Positions 8,184 to 15,990 are shown, counted from the stretch's first letter. The stretch: DNA of 40,678 nucleotides from Bradyrhizobium sp. C9 (GCF_002532045.1 NZ_NWTG01000043.1:1-40678), one strand, 5' to 3'. A program made the numbers and translations. Notes: a model not told the origin generated them from the letters alone.

Positions 8184-9209
8184 TCAGATCCCCGCCTCGT
8201 ACTTCTTCAGCGTAGCCTGCAGATCGGCCTCGATCTTCTCGGCATCGCCGCCGGCCTTCTTCACCGCTTCGGCCCAGCTGTCGCGCAGCGGCTTGACCGC
8301 CTTCTTCCACTCGGCGAGCTGATCCGCCGTCAGCGGATAGACCTCGTGGCCCTGCAGCGCCTTCATCTTGGTGCGGCCGTTGGCTTCGAAATCGGTCCAG
8401 GGATCGGTGACCTTGGAGGCCCATTCCGGCGTGCAGTGATCGTCGATCACCTTCTTCTGGGCATCCGACATCGCATTATATTTGGCGAGGTTGATGTTGT
8501 AGGTGAACACCGTCGTGTAGAGCGGCACGTCCATGTGGTACTTCACCACCTTGTCGATGCCGAACAGGAAGATCGAGCCCCAGGGGAAGGTGATCTCGTC
8601 GGCGACGCCGCGCTCGATCGCGTCGCGCGATTCCGGCGCGGAGGCCTGCACATTGGTGCCGCCGAACATCTTCACCATCTCGCCGATGGTGCTCTGCGCC
8701 GGCCGCACCTTCACGCCGGAGAGGTCGCTCGGCAGCAGGATCTTCTTCTTGCCGTGCAGCGCGCCCGGATCGTGGATGAAGGCGAAGCAGAGCTTGGTGT
8801 CCTTCATCTCGGTCGGCGCGTATTTGTGGTACCACTCGTTGAGCGCCAGTGTGCCCTTCTTGCCGTCCGAGAACACGAACGGGAGCTGGCCTGCAGCCGC
8901 GATCGGGAACCGGCCCGGCTGATAGCCGGGATTGACGTAGGTGACGTCGGCGATGCCGTCGCGCGCCATGTCGTAATGGTCGAACGCCTTGCCGAGCTGC
9001 TCGGACGGAAACACGGTGACCTTGATGGTGCCGCCCGACGCCTTCTCGATATCGGCGGCCCAGGCCTGCGTCGCCGGAACCAGCGGATGCGCCGGCGGCA
9101 CCCACAGCGACACTTTGAGATTGACGGTCTTGTCCTGCGCCTGCGAAGGACCTGCGGCCGGCACGATGGCGACGGCTGCCATCAGCAGCGCCAACAAACT
9201 CTTCCTCAT
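8184..9209 (-). CDS. TRAP transporter substrate-binding protein (DctP type)
   Basis: A 341-residue periplasmic binding protein of the DctP family. It has a signal peptide (MRKSLLALLMAAVAIVPAA, likely cut after Ala24, SQA|Q) and then the family start VNLKVSLWVPPAHPLV. The motif MARDGIADVTYVNPGYQPGR and the conserved Arg-containing segment LSGVKVRPAQS fit ligand-binding residues of the family. A GTG at 9212 is also possible, but ATG at 9209 is better placed from the GGAG site. It is the first gene of the TRAP set and is transcribed divergently from pobA. Ligand unknown; an aromatic acid is inferred from context. Confidence 0.9.
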   Translation of the reverse strand: MRKSLLALLMAAVAIVPAAGPSQAQDKTVNLKVSLWVPPAHPLVPATQAWAADIEKASGGTIKVTVFPSEQLGKAFDHYDMARDGIADVTYVNPGYQPGRFPIAAAGQLPFVFSDGKKGTLALNEWYHKYAPTEMKDTKLCFAFIHDPGALHGKKKILLPSDLSGVKVRPAQSTIGEMVKMFGGTNVQASAPESRDAIERGVADEITFPWGSIFLFGIDKVVKYHMDVPLYTTVFTYNINLAKYNAMSDAQKKVIDDHCTPEWASKVTDPWTDFEANGRTKMKALQGHEVYPLTADQLAEWKKAVKPLRDSWAEAVKKAGGDAEKIEADLQATLKKYEAGI

Positions 9210-9256
9210 CACCTCTCCTCCTCTCCAGGACGGGCTTGGTGCCCGGTCTCATTACT

Positions 9257-9266
9257 TAACATGTTA
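9257..9266. promoter_or_regulatory. Palindrome upstream of the TRAP operon
   Basis: The perfect 10-bp palindrome TAACATGTTA, in an AT-rich island (ATTACTTAACATGTTATCTA), lies 48 bp before the DctP start in an otherwise GC-rich gap. It is a likely regulator site for the TRAP operon; the regulator is not known. Confidence 0.45.
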
Positions 9267-9375
9267 TCTAATTCGCGCAGATATTCAAGACGAAATCCGC
9301 AGGGACGACGCCTCGTCGCACCCGGTCCCTCCGGCATCTTGCGCTGCGGCGAACGCTAGTCCCGCGCAAATCCGC

Positions 9376-9414
9376 CTTGCCAAAACTGTTATATGATATA
9401 GTTGCCTTGGCAAG
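9376..9414. promoter_or_regulatory. Nested palindrome upstream of pobA
   Basis: Arms CTTGCCA (9376-9382) and TGGCAAG (9408-9414) flank TATATGATATA (9390-9400), itself palindromic around its central G. The AT-rich core stands out against the surrounding GC and includes a TATGAT -10-like box. It ends 63 bp before the proposed pobA start, so it is a good operator or promoter candidate for pobA. Confidence 0.5.
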
Positions 9415-9477
9415 TTGATGACGGCCGCCCGGCGCAAGCGCCCGGCTGGAAGCCTATCCGATCGGGAGGAGCAGGTG

Positions 9478-10647
9478 TTGCGGACAAAAGTAGCAATCAT
9501 TGGCGCAGGTCCGGCCGGACTGTTGCTTGGGCAACTACTTCATACTTTCGGCGTAGACAACGTCATTCTCGAGCGGCAGACGCCGGATTACGTGCTGGGC
9601 CGGATTCGCGCCGGCCTGCTCGAGGAAGGCACCGTGTCGCTGCTCGACAGCGTCGGCGCCGCCGCCCGGCTGCACCAGGAAGGCCTGGTTCATCACGGCG
9701 TCGAGCTGGCGTTCGGCGGCGCGCGGCACCGCATCGACATGCATGCGGCGACCGGCAAGACCGTGACCATCTACGGCCAGACCGAGGTCACGCTCGACCT
9801 GATGAACGCGCGCAAGGCGGCCGGCCTGACCACGGTCTACTCCGCCGCCGACGTCAAGCCGCACGATTTCGACACCGATCATCCGCGCGTCGCTTACGTC
9901 AAGGACGGGGTCACCCACGAGATCGCCTGCGATTTCATCGCTGGCTGCGACGGCTTCCACGGGATCAGCCGCGCCAGCGTGCCGGCGTCGGCGATCACCA
10001 GCTATGAACGGGTGTATCCGTTCGGCTGGCTCGGCATCCTGTCGGAAACGCCGCCGGTCTCGCCGGAGCTGATCTACAACAACCACGCGCGCGGCTTCGC
10101 ACTGTGCACGATGCGCTCGACGCATCGCAGCCGCTACTACGTGCAGTGCCCGCTCGACGATCATGTCGATCAATGGTCGGACGACCGGTTCTGGGACGAA
10201 TTGAAGCGGCGTCTCGACCAGAAGGCCGCCGACGAGATCATCACCGGCCCGTCGATCGAAAAGAGCATCGCGCCGCTGCGCAGCTTCGTCGCCGAACCGA
10301 TGCGGTTCGGCCGGATGTTCCTCGCCGGCGACGCCTCGCACATCGTGCCGCCGACCGGTGCCAAGGGGCTGAACCTTGCCGCCAGCGACGTGCATTATCT
10401 GTCACAGGCACTGCGCGAATATTACGACGAGAAATCCTCCGCCGGCCTCGACGGCTATTCGGGACGCGCGCTGGCGCGGGTCTGGAAGGCGGTGCGCTTC
10501 TCCTGGTGGATGACCTCGATGCTGCACAAATTCCCGGACGAAGGCGAATTCGCCGCGCGCATCCAGATCGCCGAGCTCGACTACCTCGTCAGCTCGAAGG
10601 CGGCGTCGACCTCGCTGTCGGAGAATTATGTGGGGCTGCCGTTCTAA
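9478..10647 (+). CDS. pobA: 4-hydroxybenzoate 3-monooxygenase
   Basis: A 389-residue FAD monooxygenase that converts 4-hydroxybenzoate to protocatechuate with NADPH and O2. It follows the Pseudomonas PobA sequence end to end: VAIIGAGPAGLLLGQLL, NVILERQTPDYVLGRIRAG, CDGFHGISR, YPFGWLG, KSIAPLRSF, AGDASHIVPPTGAKGLNLAA, RFSWWMT and the ending ENYVGLPF. I choose TTG at 9478 (MRTKVAII) because it matches the PobA N-terminus and lies seven bases after GGAGGA; GTG at 9475 is the alternative. It is divergent from the TRAP operon, with palindromes in the gap. No PobR-type AraC regulator is adjacent. Later protocatechuate genes are not in the window. Confidence 0.96.
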   Translation: MRTKVAIIGAGPAGLLLGQLLHTFGVDNVILERQTPDYVLGRIRAGLLEEGTVSLLDSVGAAARLHQEGLVHHGVELAFGGARHRIDMHAATGKTVTIYGQTEVTLDLMNARKAAGLTTVYSAADVKPHDFDTDHPRVAYVKDGVTHEIACDFIAGCDGFHGISRASVPASAITSYERVYPFGWLGILSETPPVSPELIYNNHARGFALCTMRSTHRSRYYVQCPLDDHVDQWSDDRFWDELKRRLDQKAADEIITGPSIEKSIAPLRSFVAEPMRFGRMFLAGDASHIVPPTGAKGLNLAASDVHYLSQALREYYDEKSSAGLDGYSGRALARVWKAVRFSWWMTSMLHKFPDEGEFAARIQIAELDYLVSSKAASTSLSENYVGLPF

Positions 10648-10666
10648 GCACGGAGACGATTCCTGA

Positions 10667-10771
10667 CCCGTCATCCTGACGAGCGCGAAGCGCGTCTCGA
10701 AGGATGAATGGCCACCAGCCGGGCCGTCGCCCCTTCGAGACGGCCGCTCCGCGGCCTCCGCAGGGTGACGG
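10667..10771. repeat. Palindromic repeat, same family as 21599-21692
   Basis: It begins CCGTCATCCTGACGAGCGCG, runs through CTCGAAGGATGAATGGCC, GGGCCGTCGCCCCTTCGAGA and ends GCAGGGTGACG. The blocks and order match the element at 21599-21692. The arms here are imperfect, suggesting an older copy. It sits between pobA and the GST gene and may separate their transcripts. Confidence 0.8.
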
Positions 10772-10845
10772 AATTGGAGATCGCGCTTGCGTCAGGCGCG
10801 CCTGACGTTCAGCTTCCGCATCACAACGACGCAGGAGCAGCCCCC

Positions 10846-11424
10846 ATGCTCACCCTCTACTTCGCACCGGGCGCCAGTTCGATGGCGGTGCATATCGCCT
10901 TGCACGAGATCGGCACCGGCTTCGAGGCCCACCCGATGTCGTTCAAGCGCAACGACATGCGTGCGCCCGGCTATCTCGCGCTCAATCCGGAAGGCAAGGT
11001 CCCGACGCTCCTGATCGACGGCCGGCCGCTGACCGAGGTCGCGGCGATCCTGTTCTATCTCGCCCGGCGCTATCCTGAAGCCGAGTTGCTGCCGCGCGAC
11101 GATATCGAGGCCGAGGCGCAGGCGCTGTCGTGGATGTCCTTAATCGCCTCGACGCTGCATCCGGCACGGGCGCGCGGGCTCGACCACGCGAAGACCGTCT
11201 GGGGCGTCGCCGACCGCCGCCTCGGTCACGGCTGGGCGATCGGCAGCTATTCGGTCGCCGACATCCATCTGTTCCGCCTGTACTGGCGGCTCGCCAATTC
11301 GCTGAAGCTGCCGCCGGAGACGTTCCCCAACCTCATGGCGCATTACGAGAAGATGATGGCGCGCCCGGCGGTGCAGAAGACGATCGAGATCGAGAGCGAG
11401 GTCGGCTACGAATTGCCGGCGTGA
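10846..11424 (+). CDS. Glutathione S-transferase family protein
   Basis: A 192-residue cytosolic GST-like protein. The N-terminal thioredoxin-fold half begins MLTLYFAPGASSMAVHIALHEIG and holds NPEGKVPTLLIDGRPLTEVAAIL, where the cis-Pro and the Glu-Val-Ala segment bind glutathione. The helical half ends with a GST_C-like SVADIHLFRLYW. ATG 10846 is chosen because it starts exactly at the family N-terminus and has AGGAG nine bases upstream. It lies 198 bp downstream of pobA with a repeat between, so joint transcription is uncertain. It could serve in glutathione-dependent isomerisation or detoxification of aromatic products; no substrate can be deduced. Confidence 0.88.
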   Translation: MLTLYFAPGASSMAVHIALHEIGTGFEAHPMSFKRNDMRAPGYLALNPEGKVPTLLIDGRPLTEVAAILFYLARRYPEAELLPRDDIEAEAQALSWMSLIASTLHPARARGLDHAKTVWGVADRRLGHGWAIGSYSVADIHLFRLYWRLANSLKLPPETFPNLMAHYEKMMARPAVQKTIEIESEVGYELPA

Positions 11425-11531
11425 CCAGTCGCAGCGTTCGCGCTTTCAAACACCCACGCAAATCCCGTTTAAAACTTTGTAGGCGGTGAAACCGTGATCG
11501 ACATCGCGTTCAATGGCGTCAACGCAACGTC

Positions 11532-12002
11532 ATGCACGAGATTCAGATGACCACCGATACGCAAGTCGCCCCCGACATTCCTCAGGACATCCCCGAAGGC
11601 TTCGAGCCGCTGTTCCGCAAGAGCCCGCTCACCGAGCCCTGGGAGCCGCTCTATGCAAAGAAGACCGAGCGATCCGTCATCATCGGCCTGCGGCTGGCGA
11701 GGCCGCACACCAATGGCCGCGGCCTGATCCATGGCGGGCTGATCGCAGCACTCTCCGACAATGCGATGGGCTATAGCTGCGGCCAGGCGACCGGCTGGAC
11801 CACCTCGTATGTGACGATCTCGCTCACGGTCGATTTCGTCGGCTCCGCCAATGTCGGGCAGTGGCTCTCAATCGAGAGCGATGTGATCAAGACCGGCAGC
11901 ACGATCTGCTTCGCGCAGAGCCTGATCAAGGCCGACGGCGTGACGATCGCGCGCGCCAGCGGCACGTTCCGCGTGGTGCCGAAGAAGGCGCCGGTGAACT
12001 AA
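11532..12002 (+). CDS. PaaI-type hot-dog thioesterase
   Basis: A 156-residue PaaI/DUF4442-like thioesterase. The defining motif is NGRGLIHGGLIAALSDNAMG, in which HGG plus the Asp on the following helix form the active-site region, followed by TVDFVGSANVGQWLSIES. Family members hydrolyse phenylacetyl-CoA-type or other acyl-CoA thioesters and clear dead-end CoA esters. It is in the same direction as pobA and the GST, 107 bp after the GST. ATG at 11547 is an alternative start; neither has a strong RBS. It faces a LysR gene across an 11-bp gap. Confidence 0.87.
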   Translation: MHEIQMTTDTQVAPDIPQDIPEGFEPLFRKSPLTEPWEPLYAKKTERSVIIGLRLARPHTNGRGLIHGGLIAALSDNAMGYSCGQATGWTTSYVTISLTVDFVGSANVGQWLSIESDVIKTGSTICFAQSLIKADGVTIARASGTFRVVPKKAPVN

Positions 12003-12013
12003 GCGCTTTCGCG

Positions 12014-12907
12014 CTAGGCGAAGTGCCAGTCGGTGATCTCGGTAACGAGATCGATGAAGGTCCGCACCTTGGCCGACAGCAGGCGGGATGTCGGGTAGAC
12101 GACATGGATCGGCACCGGCGGCTGCTCGAATTCGGCGAGCACGATCCGGAGTCGCCGCGCCTTGAGCGATTCGGCGGCCTGGTAGGCCATCACCCGGGTC
12201 AGCCCGCCGTCCTGCTCGGCGTACTGGATGGCGGCATCCGAACTGTTGCTGGTGAAGCGCGGCGTCGGCGTGATGCGGATCTCCTGGCCGTCCTCCATGA
12301 AGCGCCAGTCCGGCGTCGCGGTCATCGCGCCGAACTGGATGGTGTCATGGGTGGTCAGGTCCGCCGGACGCTTCGGCTCGCCGCGAAGCTTGAGATAGCC
12401 GTGTGACGCCACCACGATGCGGCGCATCTGGCCGACATGGCGCGCCACCAGCGTCGAATCCGGCAGGTGCCCGAGCCTGACCGCGAGGTCGACGCCGTCC
12501 TCAACGAGGTTGATCCGGCGGTCCGACAGCCGCAGGTCGACGCCGACGTCGGGATAGCGTTTCAGATAGGCTGATACGACGGGGCTGACATGCAGCCGCC
12601 CGAAGCCGAACGGCGCCGAGATCACGAGGCGGCCTTCGGGGCGGGTGCGCTCGCTCTCCACCGCGTCCTCGGCCTCCTCGACGTCGGCGAGGATCCGCCG
12701 CGCCCGCTCGAGGTAGCGCGAGCCGGCGTCGGTCAGCGTCACCTGCCGCGTGGTCCGCTGCAGGAGCCGCGCGCCGAGCCGCTCCTCCAGCGCCGCGATC
12801 AGCCGCGTGATGGCCGATGGCGACAGGCCGAGCTTGCGGGCGGCGGGGGCAAACCCCTCGAGGTCCGCCACCGCGACGAAGGCCTGCATGGCGTCGATCC
12901 GGTCCAT
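12014..12907 (-). CDS. LysR family transcriptional regulator
   Basis: A 297-residue LysR-type regulator. Residues 1-60 form the winged helix (MDRIDAMQAFVAVADLEGF..., LSPSAITRLIAALEERLGARLLQRTTRQVTLT), followed by the periplasmic-binding-like effector domain. I take ATG 12907, the family start, rather than upstream codons. A perfect 8-bp-arm inverted repeat of LysR type lies at 12911-12933, three bases before its start codon. The divergent oxidase-like gene at 13026 is its probable target, with self-regulation from the same site. The effector is unknown. It belongs to the subgroup common in alphaproteobacteria with a DxxxAMxxFVxVAxxxGF start. Confidence 0.93.
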   Translation of the reverse strand: MDRIDAMQAFVAVADLEGFAPAARKLGLSPSAITRLIAALEERLGARLLQRTTRQVTLTDAGSRYLERARRILADVEEAEDAVESERTRPEGRLVISAPFGFGRLHVSPVVSAYLKRYPDVGVDLRLSDRRINLVEDGVDLAVRLGHLPDSTLVARHVGQMRRIVVASHGYLKLRGEPKRPADLTTHDTIQFGAMTATPDWRFMEDGQEIRITPTPRFTSNSSDAAIQYAEQDGGLTRVMAYQAAESLKARRLRIVLAEFEQPPVPIHVVYPTSRLLSAKVRTFIDLVTEITDWHFA

Positions 12908-12910
12908 GAA

Positions 12911-12933
12911 ACTATTGCATAATCGGCAATAGT
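12911..12933. promoter_or_regulatory. LysR operator between divergent genes
   Basis: ACTATTGC (12911-12918) and GCAATAGT (12926-12933) are perfect reverse complements separated by ATAATCG. The inner ATTGC-N7-GCAAT has the T-N11-A form of LysR sites. It is three bases upstream of the LysR start and 92 bases upstream of the divergent gene. Confidence 0.8.
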
Positions 12934-13025
12934 GAAGTGTCAATGCACCAGATTGCCTACGATCCGGAAATACCCATGTTGGGGGCCGCGGACGGCCGCT
13001 TTGTCGCCCGTGGCGGGAGGCTGAG

Positions 13026-13658
13026 ATGTCAGAGGTTCACAGCTATTCGAGCGATGTCGGCTTCACCCCGGCGGTGAAGGAAATCCAGACCCGCAAGGGT
13101 TCGCGCGCGACCTATGCCGAGGTCGAAGCCCATGGCGGCTGGCAAACCGAGGTCGACGAGAACCTCGCGGCCTTCCTCGCCAACACCAACAGCTTCTATC
13201 TCGCCACCGCCTCGGCCGGCGGTCAGCCCTACATCCAGCATCGCGGCGGCCCGAAGGGCTTTATCAAGGTGCTCGACAAGCACACCATCGCGTTCGCCGA
13301 CTACAGCGGCAACCGGCAATTCATCACCCAGGGCAATTTGTCGGAGAACCCGAAGGCCTACATCTTCGTGATGAATTACGCGCATCGGCAACGGGTGAAG
13401 ATCTGGGGCGAGGCGCGGGTGGTGGAGGACGATCCGGCGCTGACGCGCTCGCTGATGCCGCAGGGCTATCGCGCGCGGCCCGAGCAGGTGATCCTGTTCA
13501 GGGTCGCGGCGTGGGACAGCAACTGCCCGCAGCACATCCCGCAGAAATTCGATGCGGCCGATGTGGCGACCGCACTCGCCTCACGCGACCAGCGCATTGC
13601 GGAGCTCGAGGCGGAGCTCGCCGCTTTGAAGGGCGAGCCCGCACCTGTTGCCACCTAG
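13026..13658 (+). CDS. Pyridoxamine 5'-phosphate oxidase-like FMN-binding protein
   Basis: A 210-residue flavin-binding split-barrel protein of the PNPOx-like group. Supporting segments are FLANTNSFYLATASAGGQPYIQHRGGPKGF, the FADYSGNRQFITQGNL block that binds the flavin phosphate, and VKIWGEARVV. The C-terminus is a short coiled-coil-like helix (QRIAELEAELAAL). The start has GGGAGG five bases upstream. It is divergent from the LysR gene with a shared operator, which suggests LysR control. Its stop codon overlaps that of the convergent GST gene (CTAG). Members reduce or bind small quinoid or F420/FMN-linked substrates; the real substrate is unknown. Confidence 0.87.
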   Translation: MSEVHSYSSDVGFTPAVKEIQTRKGSRATYAEVEAHGGWQTEVDENLAAFLANTNSFYLATASAGGQPYIQHRGGPKGFIKVLDKHTIAFADYSGNRQFITQGNLSENPKAYIFVMNYAHRQRVKIWGEARVVEDDPALTRSLMPQGYRARPEQVILFRVAAWDSNCPQHIPQKFDAADVATALASRDQRIAELEAELAALKGEPAPVAT

Positions 13659-14386
13659 GCAGCTTGCTGCTGCAGCGGCGCCCAAGCGAACTCCGGATAA
13701 TATTGCTGCATCATGCGGCCGACATAGGCGGTGAGATTGTCGAATTTTTCGGTGCGCTCGCGCAGCGGCGAATCGAAGAACGGCGTCAGGATTCCCGCCA
13801 GCGCGCCGAACGCGGTGGCGTCGGTGCCGCACGGGGCGTTGCCCATCAGATAGGGCTTGTCGCCGAGCTGCACCGACAGCGCAAACAGCGAGCGGAGCGC
13901 GAGATCGACGTCCTCGTCCGGGCCGTGGCGGCCAAGCCCGCTCAACAGATAGTTCTCGGCGACGCGGAACTGGGCGTCCTCGCGCATCTTGTCGCGCATG
14001 TGATCGGGCGCGCCGTCGAAGAAATGCGCAGGCCCCTTGGCAAAATTGGTGTCGTCGACCCAGCGCGCGCCGACCAGCGCCCAGTAGACGTGATGCTCGA
14101 TCATGCGTTCGAAGGCCCAGGCCTGCGCGCGTGCCTGCAGGCTCAGCGGCGCGTCGAAATCGAAGCCGTATTTGCCCTCGATATGGGCGCGGATGAAGGT
14201 CGAATCGGCGATCGTCTCGCCGTCATCGGCGATGAAGGGCAGCTGCCCCTTGGGAGAAGCCGGCGGCATCGCCTTTTCCTTGCGATACTCAAGCCCGGCC
14301 ATCTTGAGCTGGACCTCGGTCTTGGTCACGAAGGGGCTGATTTCCGGCAAGCCGAAGCCCGTGCCAAAGCCAAAAAGCGTAATCAT
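13655..14386 (-). CDS. Glutathione S-transferase family protein, metaxin-like
   Basis: A 243-residue GST-fold protein. The N-terminal half (ITLFGFGTGFGLPEISPFVTK, PKGQLPFIADDGETIADSTFI) and the C-terminal SVQLGDKPYLMG...PCGTDATAFGALAGIL are typical of the Fax/metaxin-like branch. Its start at 14386 has GGAG six bases upstream. A 24-bp palindrome (14434-14457) lies 47 bp upstream of the start, and a near-identical copy lies by the WYL regulator gene at 14866, so WYL-dependent control is likely. The 3' end overlaps the convergent oxidase-like gene by four bases. Function is probably glutathione-linked detoxification, not demonstrated. Confidence 0.88.
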   Translation of the reverse strand: MITLFGFGTGFGLPEISPFVTKTEVQLKMAGLEYRKEKAMPPASPKGQLPFIADDGETIADSTFIRAHIEGKYGFDFDAPLSLQARAQAWAFERMIEHHVYWALVGARWVDDTNFAKGPAHFFDGAPDHMRDKMREDAQFRVAENYLLSGLGRHGPDEDVDLALRSLFALSVQLGDKPYLMGNAPCGTDATAFGALAGILTPFFDSPLRERTEKFDNLTAYVGRMMQQYYPEFAWAPLQQQAA

Positions 14387-14433
14387 CTGAAGCTCCAGAT
14401 CGCCTGTGGTCGTGAATTGAAGCTAGCCGCCCC

Positions 14434-14457
14434 CTGCTGCCAGCATGGTGTCAGCAG
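14434..14457. promoter_or_regulatory. WYL-regulon palindrome, copy A
   Basis: A 24-bp imperfect palindrome of the form CTGCTGCCAGCATG..., ending GTGTCAGCAG and centred on CATG, 47 bp upstream of the GST start. Copy B at 14731-14754 differs in only two positions. Confidence 0.7.
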
Positions 14458-14684
14458 TAGTGGCATTCACTGTCGAGCGGGCCGACGGGCGCGAGGCGGC
14501 GAACCGCCTCGCGAACGCGCTTGACCAGCCGTGCCCGCCCGTAGGACCAGGCTGCGCTGATGGATTGAGCGACCAGCGCGACCAGGGCCCAGCGCAGGTC
14601 GCCGGAGGTGGAGTAGACTGTGACCAGCTGTTCCAGCGCGAAGCTCTGCGCCTGCCTGAAACCGAGTTCGTCAAGATTCGTCAT
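14451..14684 (-). CDS. Small hypothetical protein between GST and WYL regulator
   Basis: A 77-residue protein of no family I recognise. It starts MTNLDELGFRQAQSFALEQL; the middle WALVALVAQSISAAWSYGRA could be a short amphipathic or membrane-associated helix, followed by basic RLVKRVREAVRRL. The C-terminus ends in SECHYC. ATG 14684 has AGGGA eight bases upstream. Two features argue that it is real: it lies 46 bp downstream of palindrome copy B, the same distance as the GST from copy A, and it runs in the same direction as the GST with a 64-bp gap. The last codons lie inside copy A. It is probably co-regulated with the GST by the WYL protein. Confidence 0.55.
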   Translation of the reverse strand: MTNLDELGFRQAQSFALEQLVTVYSTSGDLRWALVALVAQSISAAWSYGRARLVKRVREAVRRLAPVGPLDSECHYC

Positions 14685-14730
14685 GGACAAATTCCCTTCA
14701 CTTGAGGTGTTGTCCTGATATAGCCCCCAC

Positions 14731-14754
14731 CTGCTGCCAACATGCTGTCAGCAG
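14731..14754. promoter_or_regulatory. WYL-regulon palindrome, copy B
   Basis: Imperfect 24-bp palindrome CTGCTGCCAACATG..., ending CTGTCAGCAG, which has 20 of 24 positions symmetric. It is between the small gene (start 14684) and the WYL regulator (start 14866), so it can serve both. Confidence 0.7.
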
Positions 14755-14865
14755 CAGTGACAGGGGGCGCGAAAAGCCGACGCGCCGAGAGCCTCGAGAC
14801 CCGTCAAGACACTCGTCAAGACAGCTGCCAAAACGACTGCCAACAGAGCGACCGAGAGAATTGCC

Positions 14866-15564
14866 ATGAGACGCGCCGACCGGCTGTTTCAGATCATCCA
14901 GGTGCTCCGCCGCACCCGTAAGCCTTTGACCGCGGATGCGATCGCAGCCGAACTCGAGACATCGAAGCGGACCATCTATCGCGACATCGCCAGCCTGATC
15001 GAGCAGCGGGTGCCGATCCGCGGCGAGGCCGGCATGGGCTACATCCTGGAGAAAGGCTTCGACCTGCCGCCCTTGATGCTGACACCCGACGAGATCGAAG
15101 CCTGCGTGCTCGGCGCGCAATGGGTGGTCGGCCACGCCGATCCGGCGCTGGCGCGCGCGGCCGAGGACCTGATGGCCAAGATCGCCGAGACCGTGCCCGA
15201 CCGCTTGCGGCCGTTCGTGCTGGAGCCGGCAAGCCGCGCCCGCTCCGCCTGGAACCGGGAGCCCGACCGTATCGACATGGTGAGGACCCGCAGCCAGATC
15301 CACGAGGGCAAGAAGATCACGCTCAACTATCGCGACGAGCATGGCCGCGACTCTGAGCGTACGATCTGGCCAATCGCGGTCGGCTATCACGAGGCGGTGC
15401 GGCTGCTCGCCGCCTGGTGCGAGCTGCGCAAGGATTTCCGCAGCTTCCGCACCGACCGCGTGGTCACCGCTGTTTATCACGACGAGAAGTATCCGGAGCG
15501 GCGCGACCTGCTGAGGGCGCGCTGGCGGCGCAGCCTGGTGTGGGAAGCACCGAGGGACACCTGA
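14866..15564 (+). CDS. WYL-domain transcriptional regulator (YafY type)
   Basis: A 232-residue regulator. Residues 1-60 form a helix-turn-helix of the DeoR/HTH_11 sort (RRADRLFQIIQVLR..., LETSKRTIYRDIASL), followed by a linker and a WYL-like domain (ITLNYRDEHGRDSERTIWPIAVGYHEAVRLLAAWCELR). WYL domains bind small ligands or single-stranded DNA. It is shorter than typical 300-residue members. The gene is divergent from the small ORF and GST and shares palindrome copy B with them. Its stop overlaps the start of the next gene by one base (TGATG), so they are coupled. The RBS is weak (GAGAG). Confidence 0.92.
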   Translation: MRRADRLFQIIQVLRRTRKPLTADAIAAELETSKRTIYRDIASLIEQRVPIRGEAGMGYILEKGFDLPPLMLTPDEIEACVLGAQWVVGHADPALARAAEDLMAKIAETVPDRLRPFVLEPASRARSAWNREPDRIDMVRTRSQIHEGKKITLNYRDEHGRDSERTIWPIAVGYHEAVRLLAAWCELRKDFRSFRTDRVVTAVYHDEKYPERRDLLRARWRRSLVWEAPRDT

Positions 15565-15899
15565 TGACCGGCAACGCGATCGACGCGGCGGACGTGAGCC
15601 CCTGCCAGTCCTGCGGCGCCTGCTGCAGCTATTCGGCGAATTGGCCGCGTTTCACCGTGGAGGACGACGCACAGCTCGATCTGATCCCGCCGCAATTCGT
15701 CAATGCGCGGCAGTCGGGGATGCGCTGCGAGGGTGACCGCTGCTCGGCGCTGTCAGGCAGGGTCGGAGAGGCCACGCGCTGCGAGGTCTATGCGGTGCGG
15801 CCGGAGGTGTGCCGAACCTGTCTGCCGGGCGATGCGGAATGCGCGATGGCGCGGCGCCGGCACGGGCTGCCGCTCATCGCGAGCGCGCAGCCGGATTGA
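15564..15899 (+). CDS. YkgJ-like cysteine-cluster protein
   Basis: A 111-residue protein with the CxxCGxCC motif of the YkgJ/Fli-B family (CQSCGACC at residues 12-19), more cysteines in the middle (MRCEGDRCSAL), then RCEVYAVRPEVCRTC. This family is thought to bind zinc or iron; the role is unknown. ATG 15564 overlaps the WYL regulator stop, and translation is likely coupled. It may be a partner or output of the regulator, but no mechanism is visible. Confidence 0.87.
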   Translation: MTGNAIDAADVSPCQSCGACCSYSANWPRFTVEDDAQLDLIPPQFVNARQSGMRCEGDRCSALSGRVGEATRCEVYAVRPEVCRTCLPGDAECAMARRRHGLPLIASAQPD

Positions 15900-15918
15900 G
15901 CGCGGCCTTCTTATTTGC

Positions 15919-15990
15919 GCATGATCTCCGCGCAAACGCATTCCGCGTTTGTCGCGAGGGAAAACCGGTTTCCACTTTTCCCGATCATGC
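15919..15990. repeat. Palindromic Rhizobiales-type repeat, second copy
   Basis: GCATGATC (15919-15926) and GATCATGC (15983-15990) frame it. Inside, GGAAAACCGGTTTCCACTTT is the reverse complement of the core at 1351-1371. It lies between convergent genes and touches the stop codon of the minus-strand gene at 15991. Confidence 0.85.

Noticed and set aside
12003..12016. AGCGC-TTTC-GCGCT hairpin as a bidirectional terminator
   Set aside because: The stem is only five bases and there is no T run on either strand; chance is likely in this GC content.
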